The notes under the pieces were generated by a model. The model saw nothing but the letters and a program-made list of their open reading frames with translations, was not told the origin of the DNA and searched no databases. From Actinomadura sp. K4S16 (GTDB lineage Bacteria > Actinomycetota > Actinomycetes > Streptosporangiales > Streptosporangiaceae), in NCBI RefSeq assembly GCF_008327685.1, contig NZ_BDDE01000015.1:539386-603385 (forward strand): 64,000 nucleotides of DNA. Reading direction: 5' to 3'. Shown here one piece after another: positions 17,086 through 26,403 of this stretch. Made by a program: the position numbers and the translations under genes. The stretch's first letter is position 1, and each line of letters starts with the position of its first letter.

Positions 17086-18474
17086 ATGCCGACATACGCA
17101 CCTACTCGCGGTGCTCTGCTGCTCGGCCTCCTCGCCGCGAGCCAGGTGATGCTGCTGCTCGACCTGACGATCGTCAACGTCGCCCTGCCCAGCATCCAGC
17201 GGGACCTGGACACGTCCGCGGCCCAGCTCTCCTGGGTGGTCAACGCGTACACGCTGGTGTTCAGCGGCCTCCTGCTGCTCGGCGGACGAGCGGGCGACAT
17301 CCTCGGGCACCGGCGGGTCTTCACCGCGGGGGCCGCGCTGTTCACCGCCGCCTCGCTCCTCGGCGGGCTGGCCGTCAACCCCGAACTGCTCCTCCTCGCG
17401 CGGGCCGGGCAGGGAGCAGGGGCCGCACTCGCCGGGCCCGCCTCCCTGGCGCTGATCTCGACGGGGTTCCCCGACGACCGCGCCAGGAACCGGGCCTACG
17501 CCGTCACCACGAGCGCCGGCAGCGTCGGCATGCTGCTCGGCCTGGTCGCCGGCGGGCTGCTGATCGAGTGGGGGACGTGGCGGTGGACGTTCCTCGTCAA
17601 CGTCCCCGTCGGGGCCGCCGTGGTGGCGCTCTCCCGATGGTGCCTCCACGAGTCCCCGCGGATCAGGGGCCGCTTCGACGCGGCCGGGGCGCTCACCGCC
17701 ACCGCCGGGATGACGCTCCTCGTCTACGGGGTCGTGCGCGCGGCCGAGTCCGGCTGGAGTGACGGCCCGGTCGCCGCCGCGCTCACCGCGGCGGCGGTCC
17801 TCCTGGCCCTGTTCGTCGCCGTGGAGGCGCGGGCCCCGCAGCCGATCATGTCGCTGGGGCTGCTGCGCGACCGGAACCGCGCGGGGGCCTGCGTCATGCG
17901 GCTGCTCCTCACCGCCGCGATGAGCGGCATGATGTTCTTCCTCACCCTCTACGTCCAGGGGGTCCTCGGGTACGGCCCGCTGGAGACCGGGCTGGCCTTC
18001 CTCCCCACCACGCTCACCGTGATCGCCGCGAACAGGGCCGTGCCGTCGCTGCTGGCGCGCGTCGGCCCGATGAAGGTCATGGCTGCCGGGTCCGTGCTCA
18101 CCGTCATCGGGATGGCGTGGCTGACGCAGATCTCGGCGGCCAGCACCTACGTGTCCACGATCCTCGGGCCGGTGCTGCTCTTCGGCGCGGGCCACGGGCT
18201 GGTGTCGGTGGCGGCGACGGCGATCGCCATGACCGGCCTGCCCGCCGGCGAGCACGGCGGCGCGTCCGGCCTCATCCAGACCACGCAGGTCGGCGGGCCG
18301 CTCGGGATCGCCGTCCTCGTCGCCGTCTACGAGGAGGTGGACGGGAGCCGCGTCCAGTCGCTCGCCGGGGCCTTCACCGGCGCCCTGGTCCTTTCGCTGC
18401 TCATGCTCGTCACGGCCCTGACCGTCTTCCGCCGGGCGGCCGTCCGAGCACCCGCGTCCGCGGGAACGAGCTGA
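17086..18474 (+). CDS. MFS drug-resistance transporter, EmrB/QacA-like (DHA2)
   Basis: A 462-residue transporter with about 14 hydrophobic segments. It carries the characteristic LDLTIVNVALPSIQRDL sequence of helix 1, WVVNAYTL in helix 2 and GRAGDILGHRRVF of motif A after helix 2. The C-terminal helices are followed by a short tail. The family exports drugs or metabolites in exchange for protons. It ends 25 bases before an acyl-CoA synthetase on the same strand, so the two are probably co-transcribed; the product of that enzyme or a related toxic acyl compound may be the cargo. This last point is inference. Confidence 0.9.
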   Translation: MPTYAPTRGALLLGLLAASQVMLLLDLTIVNVALPSIQRDLDTSAAQLSWVVNAYTLVFSGLLLLGGRAGDILGHRRVFTAGAALFTAASLLGGLAVNPELLLLARAGQGAGAALAGPASLALISTGFPDDRARNRAYAVTTSAGSVGMLLGLVAGGLLIEWGTWRWTFLVNVPVGAAVVALSRWCLHESPRIRGRFDAAGALTATAGMTLLVYGVVRAAESGWSDGPVAAALTAAAVLLALFVAVEARAPQPIMSLGLLRDRNRAGACVMRLLLTAAMSGMMFFLTLYVQGVLGYGPLETGLAFLPTTLTVIAANRAVPSLLARVGPMKVMAAGSVLTVIGMAWLTQISAASTYVSTILGPVLLFGAGHGLVSVAATAIAMTGLPAGEHGGASGLIQTTQVGGPLGIAVLVAVYEEVDGSRVQSLAGAFTGALVLSLLMLVTALTVFRRAAVRAPASAGTS

Positions 18475-18499
18475 TCACGCGCCATTCGGAGGAGACCCC

Positions 18500-20044
18500 G
18501 TGCACATCACCCACATCGTCCACCGGGCCCTGCAACTCGCTCCGGACGAGCCGGTCACTGCCTACGGCGACCGGTTCCGCACGGCGCGCGAGCAGGCCGA
18601 CCGGGTGGCCCGCCTCGCCGGGGCCCTGCGGGAGCGCGGCGCGGGCGGCGGCGAACCCGTGGGGATGCTGGCCCTCGGCTCGGACCGCTACCTCGAGTTC
18701 TTCCTGGCCGTGGCGTGGGCGGACGGGGTGTTCCACCCGGTCAACCCCGCCTGGAGCACGCAGGAGATGATCTACGCGCTGGCCGAGTCGCGGACCCGGA
18801 TCCTCTTCGTCGACGACGCGTTCCTGGACCGCCTGGGCGAGATCAGGGACGCCTGCCCCGAGCTGCGCGAGGTCGTCCACGTCGGCGACGGGCCGGCACC
18901 GGACGGCATGCCCGGGTTCGAGGAGCTGATCTCGCGCACGGAGCCGGTCGAGGACGCCCGCCGGGGCGGCGACGCGCCCGCCGGCATCGTCTACACCAGC
19001 GGGACGTCCGGACGCGCCAAGGGCGTCGTGGTCGCCCACGGCCGCCTGGTCCACTCGGCGATGACCATGCCGGCGCGGGTCCCGTGCCACGGCCTCCCCG
19101 GCGGGCACATGCTGATCACGTCGAACTTCTCCTCCATCTCCATGCTGGTGACCTGGCTGGTCCAGGGGATGTGGGGCGGGCTCACCGTCGTCCCGCGCAC
19201 GACCGACGTCGACGGGCTCCTCGACGCGATCGAACGCCACAGGGTCACGCACGCGCCGTTCGCCCCCGGCACCCTGCAGCAGATCGTCGACCACCCCGGC
19301 ATCGCCGCGCGCGACCTGTCCAGCATGCTGAGCATCGCCTACGGCGCGGCGCCCATCACCGAGGCCCTCCTGGGGAGGGTGATGGAGGCGTTCCCGAACG
19401 CCGCCTTCCACCAGTGGTACGGAATGAACGAGTTCGGCCTCGCCACGCTGCTGCCGCCGGAGGACCACGTCGCGGGCCGCAAGCTGCGCTCGGCGGGGCG
19501 GCCCGCGATCGGCGCCGAGGTGCGGATCGTCGACGACGCGGGCGCGGACCTGCCGCAGGGCGCGGTCGGGGAGATCATCGTCCGCACCGGCGCCCTGATG
19601 CTCGGCTACCTGAACAAGCCCGAGGAGACGGCGCGGACGCTCCGGGACGGCTGGATCCACACCGGCGACGGCGGATACCTGGACGAGGACGGCTACCTCC
19701 ACATCGTCGACCGGATCAAGGACGTGATCAACGTCGACGGCTGGAACGTCTACTCCACCGAGGTGGAGCAGGCGGTCGCGTCCCATCCGGCGGTGGCCGC
19801 GGTCGCGGTGATCGGCATCCCGGACGACAAGCCGGGCGAGAAGGTGCACGCGGTCGTCGTCCTCAAGCACGGCCGCACGGCGAGCGAGGACGAGCTCCGG
19901 CGGCACTGCGAGCCGCTGATCGCCTGGAAGACGCCCACCAGCTACGAGTTCGTCGACGCCCTCCCCCTGTCGACCACCGGGAAGGTCCTCAAGCGCGAGC
20001 TGCGCAAGCCGTACTGGGCCGGAATGGACCGCCAGGTCCACTGA
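18500..20044 (+). CDS. Class I adenylate-forming acyl-CoA synthetase
   Basis: A 514-residue ANL-superfamily enzyme that adenylates a carboxylate with ATP, normally followed by CoA thioesterification. Core motifs are YTSGTSGRAKGV (A3, phosphate loop), QWYGMNEFG (A5), HTGDGGYLDEDGYLHIVDR (A7/A8) and the C-terminal catalytic lysine motif STTGKVLKRELRK (A10). The start is a GTG at 18500 following a GGAGGAG ribosome binding site. The chain length of the substrate cannot be deduced. It is the downstream partner of the MFS gene, an arrangement seen in detoxification or specialised-metabolite loci. Confidence 0.92.
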   Translation: MHITHIVHRALQLAPDEPVTAYGDRFRTAREQADRVARLAGALRERGAGGGEPVGMLALGSDRYLEFFLAVAWADGVFHPVNPAWSTQEMIYALAESRTRILFVDDAFLDRLGEIRDACPELREVVHVGDGPAPDGMPGFEELISRTEPVEDARRGGDAPAGIVYTSGTSGRAKGVVVAHGRLVHSAMTMPARVPCHGLPGGHMLITSNFSSISMLVTWLVQGMWGGLTVVPRTTDVDGLLDAIERHRVTHAPFAPGTLQQIVDHPGIAARDLSSMLSIAYGAAPITEALLGRVMEAFPNAAFHQWYGMNEFGLATLLPPEDHVAGRKLRSAGRPAIGAEVRIVDDAGADLPQGAVGEIIVRTGALMLGYLNKPEETARTLRDGWIHTGDGGYLDEDGYLHIVDRIKDVINVDGWNVYSTEVEQAVASHPAVAAVAVIGIPDDKPGEKVHAVVVLKHGRTASEDELRRHCEPLIAWKTPTSYEFVDALPLSTTGKVLKRELRKPYWAGMDRQVH

Positions 20045-20111
20045 CCGGCCGGGTCCCGCTGACGTGCGGTTGCGCCGGTGATCGGGCCCGGTTTCGTAGG
20101 CCGCCCGCGGG

Positions 20112-21221
20112 TCAGTCGGAGTCGGTGGCGGCTAGGACCGCCACCGTCCGGCGGTCGGGACGCAGGACGGCGATGCCGACGTCCAGCGGTTCGGCGACCC
20201 GCATGTGCCAGTCCGAGCCGTAGAAGAGCCAGGCGCACCGGTCGGCGGCCCGCTCGACCGCCGTGAAGTCGTCCCCGGGAAAGCCGACCAGGCCCGCCAG
20301 CGATTCCCACGACGCTCTGCGCGCGTCGCCCGCGCGCATGCGGGGCCCGTACGCGCCGCCGGACCCGGCCCCGTAGAAGAGCTCCCGCAGGACGTCGGGA
20401 GTCGTCACCCGCCGCACTCCGGTGACACCGGAGCGGGTGCTGAGGGCCGGAAGGGCGCGGACCAGTGAGGCGCCCAGGTCGGCGGGAGCCAGTGGACGGT
20501 CCAACTGGAACAGACCGGCCTCCAGGCATTCTTCGCCCGTCGGCCAGTTGCGGTAGGCACCCAGCGCCCGCCGGGCTTCGGGCCAGTCGACCGCCGTCAC
20601 CCCGATGTCGAGGCCGGAGGGCCCCGGCGCGGCCTCACCGGGCGGACGCCAGCCCGCCGGGAGCCTACCCGGGTACCGGGGCAGCCCGTGGCGCCGCTCG
20701 GCCTCGGCCGGCCGCAGGGGCAGCTCCGCGAGCGGGTGCCCGGCGGCCCGCAGCCGCTCGGCGAACCCCTCGGCGGACGTCGCGTCGTAGCGCAGGGCCG
20801 TCTCCTGGAGCAGGCAGGCCGCGAGCTCGTCCGACGCCTCGGCATCGTCGAAGACCGCGAGGAGATGCTCGGGAGGTTGGGCGCAGGCCAGCCATTCGGC
20901 GACCTCGGGCAGGTCGTAGCGGAGGTCGCCGCACCACGCACGCCCCTTGGCCGCGAGGGCGCGGACGCTCGCGACACGGCCCGCGTCCCCGGGCGCGCCC
21001 GCCAGCCGCCGCAACGCGGCCTCGAAGCCGTAGCGCATCGGGTAGGTCGGCTTCTCCACCTCCAGCAGCGCGGCGAGCAGCCCTTCCAGCCACTCGGGCT
21101 CCGCCTTCTGGACGGTGTCGTCGGTCACCTTGACGGCCCTGCTCCAGTGCCGGTCCCTGTAGGTGTCCGCCAGCCCCATCCGCCGGACGGCCTCCCCGAT
21201 CTCCATGGCCCGAAGTGTCAC
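20112..21221 (-). CDS. Hypothetical protein of unknown family
   Basis: A 369-residue predicted soluble protein. The N-terminal half is helical with repeated Leu/Ala patterns (WLEGLLAALLEVEKPTYP, LPEVAEWLACAQPPEHLLAV). The C-terminal half contains short conserved-looking segments rich in Trp, Tyr and Gly (YRNWPTGEECLEAGLFQLD, ELFYGAGSGGAYGPR, CAWLFYGSDWH). I do not recognise a family with confidence. The start may be the ATG at 21221 or the in-frame ATG at 21206. It lies 22 bases upstream of the crotonase gene in reverse, but they share no obvious function. Confidence 0.65.
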   Translation of the reverse strand: MTLRAMEIGEAVRRMGLADTYRDRHWSRAVKVTDDTVQKAEPEWLEGLLAALLEVEKPTYPMRYGFEAALRRLAGAPGDAGRVASVRALAAKGRAWCGDLRYDLPEVAEWLACAQPPEHLLAVFDDAEASDELAACLLQETALRYDATSAEGFAERLRAAGHPLAELPLRPAEAERRHGLPRYPGRLPAGWRPPGEAAPGPSGLDIGVTAVDWPEARRALGAYRNWPTGEECLEAGLFQLDRPLAPADLGASLVRALPALSTRSGVTGVRRVTTPDVLRELFYGAGSGGAYGPRMRAGDARRASWESLAGLVGFPGDDFTAVERAADRCAWLFYGSDWHMRVAEPLDVGIAVLRPDRRTVAVLAATDSD

Positions 21222-21243
21222 ACACCCGGACCGGCCGGGCGGT

Positions 21244-22050
21244 TCAGCGGCCCTGGAAGTCCGGGGGGCGGTTCTCCAGGAAGGCGGTGATGCCCTCCTT
21301 GGCGTCCTCGGTGGCGGTCAGCTCGACCAGCTCGGACAACAGGTGGGCGACCTGGTCCTCCAGCGGGCGGCCCTCGATGGCGAAGAACGCGTCGCGGCCG
21401 CGGCGCAGGCCGACCGGGCTCTTGGACGCGATCACGCGGGCCAGCTCGTCCACCCGGGCGTCCAGCTCGGCGCGCGGGACGACCTCGGTGACCAGGCCGA
21501 TGTCGCGGCCCTCGGCGGCGGTGACGCGGGCGCCGGTGTAGTAGAGCTTGAAGGCGTGCTTCGGGGCGACGTTCCGGTTGATGATCGCCATGATCATCAT
21601 GGGCCAGAGGCCGACGTTGACCTCGGGGGTGGCGAGCTTGACGTCGTCGGCCGCGATCACCAGGTCGCAGGCGGCGGCGAGGCCGAGGCCGCCCGCGACG
21701 GCGTGCCCGGCCAGCCGCGCGATGATCGGTTTGCCGAGCTTGGGGAAGGCCGTGAAGAGGCGGAAGGGGGCGCTCTCGCGGATGGCGGCGGCGTCGGCCA
21801 CCGAGCGGCCGTCCGCCTGCGCCTCGCCGAGGCCGCCGAGGTCGGCGCCCGCGCAGAACGCCCGGTCGCCGGCGCCCGTCAGGACGATCACCCGGACGTC
21901 GGGGTCGGCCTTGGCCCGGTCGAACGCGTCGAGCAGCTCGCCGATCATCCGGTCGCTGAGCGCGTTGCGGGCGTCGGGGCGGTTCAGCGTGATCCGCGCG
22001 ATCCGCTCGTCCGCCGAATACAGGATCGTCTCGTACATGTCGCCGCCCAT
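21244..22050 (-). CDS. Enoyl-CoA hydratase/isomerase family protein
   Basis: A crotonase-fold protein of 268 residues. The first oxyanion-hole element is AFCAGADLGGL and the second is LAGHAVAGGLGLAAACD. Of the two catalytic glutamates of classical enoyl-CoA hydratase, the second is kept (E143 in TPEVNVG). The first is replaced by glycine (G123 in GGLGLAAACD), so the reaction may be an isomerase or another crotonase-type chemistry. I start at the ATG at 22050; a second ATG at 22038 is also possible. A strong hairpin separates it from the thiolase upstream, so it may be transcribed from its own promoter. Confidence 0.85.
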   Translation of the reverse strand: MGGDMYETILYSADERIARITLNRPDARNALSDRMIGELLDAFDRAKADPDVRVIVLTGAGDRAFCAGADLGGLGEAQADGRSVADAAAIRESAPFRLFTAFPKLGKPIIARLAGHAVAGGLGLAAACDLVIAADDVKLATPEVNVGLWPMMIMAIINRNVAPKHAFKLYYTGARVTAAEGRDIGLVTEVVPRAELDARVDELARVIASKSPVGLRRGRDAFFAIEGRPLEDQVAHLLSELVELTATEDAKEGITAFLENRPPDFQGR

Positions 22051-22062
22051 CCCCGAACGGTA

Positions 22063-22092
22063 CCGCCCCCTGGAGCGGGCTCCAGGGGGCGG
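22063..22092. terminator. Strong hairpin between thiolase and crotonase genes
   Basis: Twelve-base arms CCGCCCCCTGGA at 22063-22074 and TCCAGGGGGCGG at 22081-22092 are perfect inverted repeats with a 6-base loop. It follows the thiolase stop on the minus strand and precedes the crotonase start by a few bases. It could terminate or attenuate transcription between the two genes. There is no long T-tract. Confidence 0.65.
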
Positions 22093-22102
22093 TCCGGTGG
22101 AC

Positions 22103-23248
22103 TCAGATGCGCTCGATGATGGTGGCGTTGGCCTGGCCGCCGCCCTCGCACATCGTCTGGAGGCCGTAGCGGCCACCGGTGCGCTCCAGCTCGTGCAGCA
22201 GCTTGGTCATCAGGATGCCGCCGGTGGCGCCGAGCGGGTGCCCGAGGGCGATCGCGCCGCCGTTGGGGTTGGTCTTCTCCAGCGAGGCGCCGGTGTCGTG
22301 CGCCCACCCCATCGGGACCGGGGCGAACGCCTCGTTGACCTCGAAGACGTCGATGTCGTCGATCTTCAGCCCGCCGCGGTCCAGGGCCTTCTCGGTGGCG
22401 GGGATCGGGCCGGTCAGCATGTAGACCGGGTCGGAGCCGCACACGGCGAGGGTGTGGATGCGGGCGCGCGGGGTGAGGTTGTACCGCTTGACGGCCTCCT
22501 CGGAGGCGACCAGCACGGCGGAGGCGCCGATGGAGATCTGCGAGGCGACGGCGGCGGTCATCCGGCCGCCCTCGCGCAGGGTCTTCAGGCCCGCCATCTT
22601 CTCCAGCGTGGTGTCGGGGCGGGGGCCCTCGTCCTTGGACAGCCCGGCGATGGGGGCGATCTCGCGGTCGAAGTAGCCGGCCTCGATGGCCTTGGCGGCG
22701 CGCTGGTGGCTCTCCAGCGCGAACTTCTCCATGTCCTCGCGGCTGAGGCCCCACTTCTCCGCCATCAGCTCCGCGCCGCGGAACTGGGAGATCTCCTGCA
22801 TGCCGTAGCGCTCGGCCCAGCCCTCGCCGTACGGGAAGGGCATGCCCTTCTCCATGGCCATGGCCACGGAGGAGCCCATCGGGACGATCGCCATCTGCTC
22901 GACGCCGGAGGCGACGACGAGGTCCTGGGTGCCCGACAGCACGCCCTGGGCGGCGAAGTGGATCGCCTGCTGGGACGATCCGCACTGCCGGTCGATGGTC
23001 ACGCCGGGCACGCTCTCCGGCAGCCCGGCCGACAGCCACGCGGTGCGCGCGATGTCGAGGGACTGCGGGCCGACCTGCATGACACAGCCCATGATCACGT
23101 CTTCGACCGCGGAGGGGTCGACCCCGGTGCGGTTGACGAGCTCCTTGAGCACGTGGGCCCCGAGGTCGGCGGGGTGGACGTCCTTGAGGGCGCCCTTCTT
23201 GGTACCGACGGGGGTACGGACCGCGCCGACGATGTACGCCTCGGCCAC
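22103..23248 (-). CDS. Thiolase (acetyl-CoA acyltransferase)
   Basis: A 381-residue thiolase of the degradative type, cleaving a 3-ketoacyl-CoA with CoA. The nucleophilic cysteine is C89 in IDRQCGSSQQA. The catalytic histidine is in NPNGGAIALGHPLGATGG, and the C-terminal cysteine motif is MCEGGGQANATIIE. The family includes fatty-acid and steroid ring/side-chain thiolases, and the substrate is not deducible here. A crotonase follows downstream, supporting a role in acyl-CoA breakdown. The start codon at 23248 begins MAEAYIVGAVRTPVG. Confidence 0.93.
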   Translation of the reverse strand: MAEAYIVGAVRTPVGTKKGALKDVHPADLGAHVLKELVNRTGVDPSAVEDVIMGCVMQVGPQSLDIARTAWLSAGLPESVPGVTIDRQCGSSQQAIHFAAQGVLSGTQDLVVASGVEQMAIVPMGSSVAMAMEKGMPFPYGEGWAERYGMQEISQFRGAELMAEKWGLSREDMEKFALESHQRAAKAIEAGYFDREIAPIAGLSKDEGPRPDTTLEKMAGLKTLREGGRMTAAVASQISIGASAVLVASEEAVKRYNLTPRARIHTLAVCGSDPVYMLTGPIPATEKALDRGGLKIDDIDVFEVNEAFAPVPMGWAHDTGASLEKTNPNGGAIALGHPLGATGGILMTKLLHELERTGGRYGLQTMCEGGGQANATIIERI

Positions 23249-23359
23249 TACGCCTCCAAAAATTGGGGTTCCGTCCCGAAACCGAGTGTGATTCGGTTAG
23301 TCAGTATGAGATTACATCGCTCACGGCGCAACGCTATGTGAGCTGGGTCTCGGGGGAGC

Positions 23360-25393
23360 CTACGCTCCCCGCTCCGCGGGCCGCGTTCCGGGACCCAGGA
23401 CCTCGCCGTCCGCCTCGTCGCCGAGGGACTCCTCCGCCAGCCGCGAGAGGACGTCCGCGAGTTCAGGATGCTCCTCGGGGGCCCAGCCGTCCAGATGCCG
23501 GGCGAGCCCCTCCCGCCTGGCGGCGAACAGGCGCTCGGCGGCGTCCCGCCCCGACGGTGTGACGGTAAGAGTGCCCTCCCGCCGCAGGACGTAACCGGCG
23601 TCGACGAGCCGGTCGACGTACGGGCGGCCCTGCTCGGCCCGGACGCCCGCGCGCTCGGCGAGCTCCCGGCCGGTGACCGTCCCGTCCCTGGCGATCCGGC
23701 ACAGCGCCCACACGCTGCCCGCGGGCAGCGAGACGCCCGAGTGCGCGGCGAGGCGGTCGTACATCTCGAAGGCCCTGGCGTCCTTGCGCATCAGCTCGCT
23801 CAGGGCCCGCTCCATCTCGTGCCTGGACGAGCGGACGGTCGGCGCCGCGCCGAAGCCCTCCCCGTAGTCGGGCGTCCGCGAGGTCGCCCGCAGCGGGACC
23901 TCGCGCAGGAACCAGGTCAGGACGAACGCGACCGCCGCCACCGGCACCGCCCAGAAGAACACCGAGTCGATCGACTCCGCGTAGGCGTGCAGGACGGCGT
24001 TCTTGACCGCGGCCGGGTACCGGTCCAGCAGCCCCGGGTTCCCCTGGACGGCCGCCGGATCGAAGCCCGGCGGCAGGACCCGCGCCAGATCCGCCACATG
24101 CCCGGCGAGCTGGTTGCTGAAGACCGAGCCGGACACCGCGACGCCGAACGACCCGCCGATCTGCCGGAAGAAGGTGACGCCGGACGTCGCCGAGCCCAGG
24201 TCCTCGTACGCCACCGCGTTCTGGACGGCGATGACCAGCACCTGCATGACCAGGCCGAGACCGAAGCCGAGCAGCGCGAACCGCAGGCTCATGCTCAGGG
24301 TGGTGGAGTTCTCGTCCAGCGCCGAGCACAGGTACAGCGCCAGCGCGATGATCGGCGTGCCGACCATCGGATAGATCTTGTAGCGGCCGAACCGGGTGAT
24401 CAGCTGCCCGGAGCCGATCGAGCTGAGCAGCATGCCGAGCATCATCGGCAGCAGGTAGACGCCGGACAGCGTGGGCGAGACGCCGTGCACCACCTGGAGG
24501 AAGATCGGCAGGAAGGTCAGCGCGCCGAACATCGCGAAGCCGACCGCGAAGCTGATCGCGCCGCCGAGCGCGAAGACCGGATGGCGCAGCAGCGCCGGCG
24601 GCATGACCGGCTCGGCGGCGCGCCGCTCCACCAGCAGCCACAGCGCGATCAGCACCACCGAGCCGGCGGCGAGGCCGATGACCGGCGCGGACAGCCAGGG
24701 GTAGCGCGTCCCGCCCCAGGTCGTCATCAGCACGAGCCCGACGGCCCAGCCGACGATCAGCAGCGTGCCGAGGTAGTCGATGCGGTGGCGCTCCCGCTCG
24801 CCCGCCGCGTGCAGGACGGCGGCGATCACCGCCAGCGCCACCACCCCGATGGGCAGGTTGATGTAGAACACCCAGCGCCACGTCAGGTTGTCGACGAACC
24901 AGCCGCCGAGCAGCGGACCGCACACGCTGGCCACGCCGAAGACCGCGCCGAACAGCCCCTGGTAGCGGCCGCGCTCGCGGGGCGGCACCACGTCCCCGAC
25001 GATGGCGACGGCGAGCACCATCAGCCCGCCGCCGCCGAGGCCCTGCAGGGCGCGGAACACGATCAGGCCCGCCATGTTCTGCGACAGCCCGCACAGCGCG
25101 GAGCCGATCAGGAAGATGACGATCGACGCCTGGAACAGCCGCTTGCGGCCGTACTGGTCGCCGAGCTTGCCCCACAGCGGCGTCGACGCGGTGGCGGAGA
25201 GCAGGTACGCCGTGACGACCCACGACAGGTGGTTGAGCCCGCCGAGCTCACTGACGATCGTCGGCAGCGCGGTGGACACGATCGTCTGGTCCAGCGCCGC
25301 CAGCAGCATGGCGAGCATGAGGGCACCGAGGACGACGTAGAGCTCCCTGCCCTTCGGCATGGCCCGCTCGTCCCGCGCCGCCGTCGCCGTCAT
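23360..25393 (-). CDS. MFS drug efflux transporter fused to MarR-like domain
   Basis: A 677-residue fusion. Residues about 15-510 form an EmrB/QacA-type 14-helix MFS transporter (LAALDQTIVSTALPTIVSEL, WVVTAYLLSATASTPLWGKL, GDQYGRKR, GGLMVLAVAIVGDVV). After the last helix (VLTWFLREVPLR) comes a linker. Residues about 535-665 form a winged-helix MarR-like domain: MERALSELMRK, SVWALCRIARDGTVTGRELA, YVDRLVDAGYVLRREG and LTVTPSGRDAAERLF. The soluble domain is predicted in the cytoplasm at the C terminus, where it could sense ligand or DNA. The cargo is unknown. Confidence 0.9.
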   Translation of the reverse strand: MTATAARDERAMPKGRELYVVLGALMLAMLLAALDQTIVSTALPTIVSELGGLNHLSWVVTAYLLSATASTPLWGKLGDQYGRKRLFQASIVIFLIGSALCGLSQNMAGLIVFRALQGLGGGGLMVLAVAIVGDVVPPRERGRYQGLFGAVFGVASVCGPLLGGWFVDNLTWRWVFYINLPIGVVALAVIAAVLHAAGERERHRIDYLGTLLIVGWAVGLVLMTTWGGTRYPWLSAPVIGLAAGSVVLIALWLLVERRAAEPVMPPALLRHPVFALGGAISFAVGFAMFGALTFLPIFLQVVHGVSPTLSGVYLLPMMLGMLLSSIGSGQLITRFGRYKIYPMVGTPIIALALYLCSALDENSTTLSMSLRFALLGFGLGLVMQVLVIAVQNAVAYEDLGSATSGVTFFRQIGGSFGVAVSGSVFSNQLAGHVADLARVLPPGFDPAAVQGNPGLLDRYPAAVKNAVLHAYAESIDSVFFWAVPVAAVAFVLTWFLREVPLRATSRTPDYGEGFGAAPTVRSSRHEMERALSELMRKDARAFEMYDRLAAHSGVSLPAGSVWALCRIARDGTVTGRELAERAGVRAEQGRPYVDRLVDAGYVLRREGTLTVTPSGRDAAERLFAARREGLARHLDGWAPEEHPELADVLSRLAEESLGDEADGEVLGPGTRPAERGA

Positions 25394-25510
25394 GCCCGTC
25401 TTCCCCCTGCCGCCGTCCCCTGCCGCCGTCCCTGTGCCGGATGCGTGCGGGGATGCCTACCCACGAGCCGGACGGGATCACGCGGCCCGTGCGGGCGGCC
25501 GGGGAGTCGG

Positions 25511-25912
25511 TCAGCTCACCAGGTCGCGGCCGACCTTCGCGGCGCCGATCGCGGCCGCGCCGCCGGCCACCCCCGCCGTTCCCGCGGTCACCCACAGCGG
25601 CAGGCCCTTGCGGGTCTTCAGCCCGCTCACCAGGTCGATCGAGTCGACGGCGAGGCCGATCCGCGCCCACAGCCGGCGCCCCGAGTCGTCGCCGCTGAGC
25701 AGGTAGCCCGCGCCGAGCGCGATCTCCCGGGCGGCGAACATCCGCACCATGAGGTCGCGGCCGGGGTCGGCGCCGCCGCCGAGCCCCATCAGCTTCACGG
25801 TCAGCCTCGGCACCGCGAGCGCCGCGAGCCCGAGCGCGACACGGCCGCGCGCCAGGTTGGCCGCCATCTCGTCGACCCTGTCCCGGCCGTCTGTTTCCTT
25901 AGCATCTGCCAC
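25511..25912 (-). CDS. Small membrane protein, hypothetical
   Basis: A 133-residue protein with a polar N terminus (MADAKETDGRDRVDEMAANL) and roughly three hydrophobic segments at about residues 25-42, 62-76 and 108-127. An intervening charged sequence reads FAAREIALGAGYLLSG. It belongs to no family I can name with confidence. It is divergent from the small gene at 26019, with about 100 bases between them. Confidence 0.65.
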   Translation of the reverse strand: MADAKETDGRDRVDEMAANLARGRVALGLAALAVPRLTVKLMGLGGGADPGRDLMVRMFAAREIALGAGYLLSGDDSGRRLWARIGLAVDSIDLVSGLKTRKGLPLWVTAGTAGVAGGAAAIGAAKVGRDLVS

Positions 25913-26018
25913 AAAGGTGAGAGTATCGGCCGACCGTCACCCCCCGACCGGCGGGTAACCCCCTCCTTACCCGTCTATGGTTCAAAGAGGCGGCAATCCC
26001 CCCGGAACGAAGGCGGCC

Positions 26019-26183
26019 ATGGACGAAGGCATCCTCGCTCTCATCGTCGTGTCACTCCTCGCCGCGTTCTGCGTGCGCTGGGCCGCGATGCGGCTCCGGC
26101 TTCCCATGCCGGGCCGGATGGCGGTCATCATCGTCTTCGTCATCGTCGTCCTGACGCTGTACGGCGAGCACCTGCGGAACTGA
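26019..26183 (+). CDS. Small two-helix membrane protein
   Basis: A 54-residue protein starting MDEGILALIVVSLLAAF from the ATG at 26019, preceded by an AAGGCGG sequence. Two hydrophobic segments, residues about 5-21 and 34-48, are separated by a basic loop (RWAAMRLRLPMPGR). An upstream ATG in the same frame would add a polar leader with no ribosome binding site. The function is unknown. Confidence 0.55.
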   Translation: MDEGILALIVVSLLAAFCVRWAAMRLRLPMPGRMAVIIVFVIVVLTLYGEHLRN

Positions 26184-26403
26184 AGGGCGCGGGCCGGACG
26201 GCGGACGGATTTTTCGCGGCCGTTCCGAACCTCCCGGCCCGACCGGGAGTCATAACTGGCGAAACCGGCTTCACGCCCGTTCGACGTCCCGCCGACGCCG
26301 ACGCGCCCACCTCTGGCGGGTGGGCTCCCCCGGCCCGCGCCTGCGCGGCGGACGCGAACGGAACCCCGTACGGCGAAGCCGGCCGAGCCGAGGGAGAGCA
26401 CCC

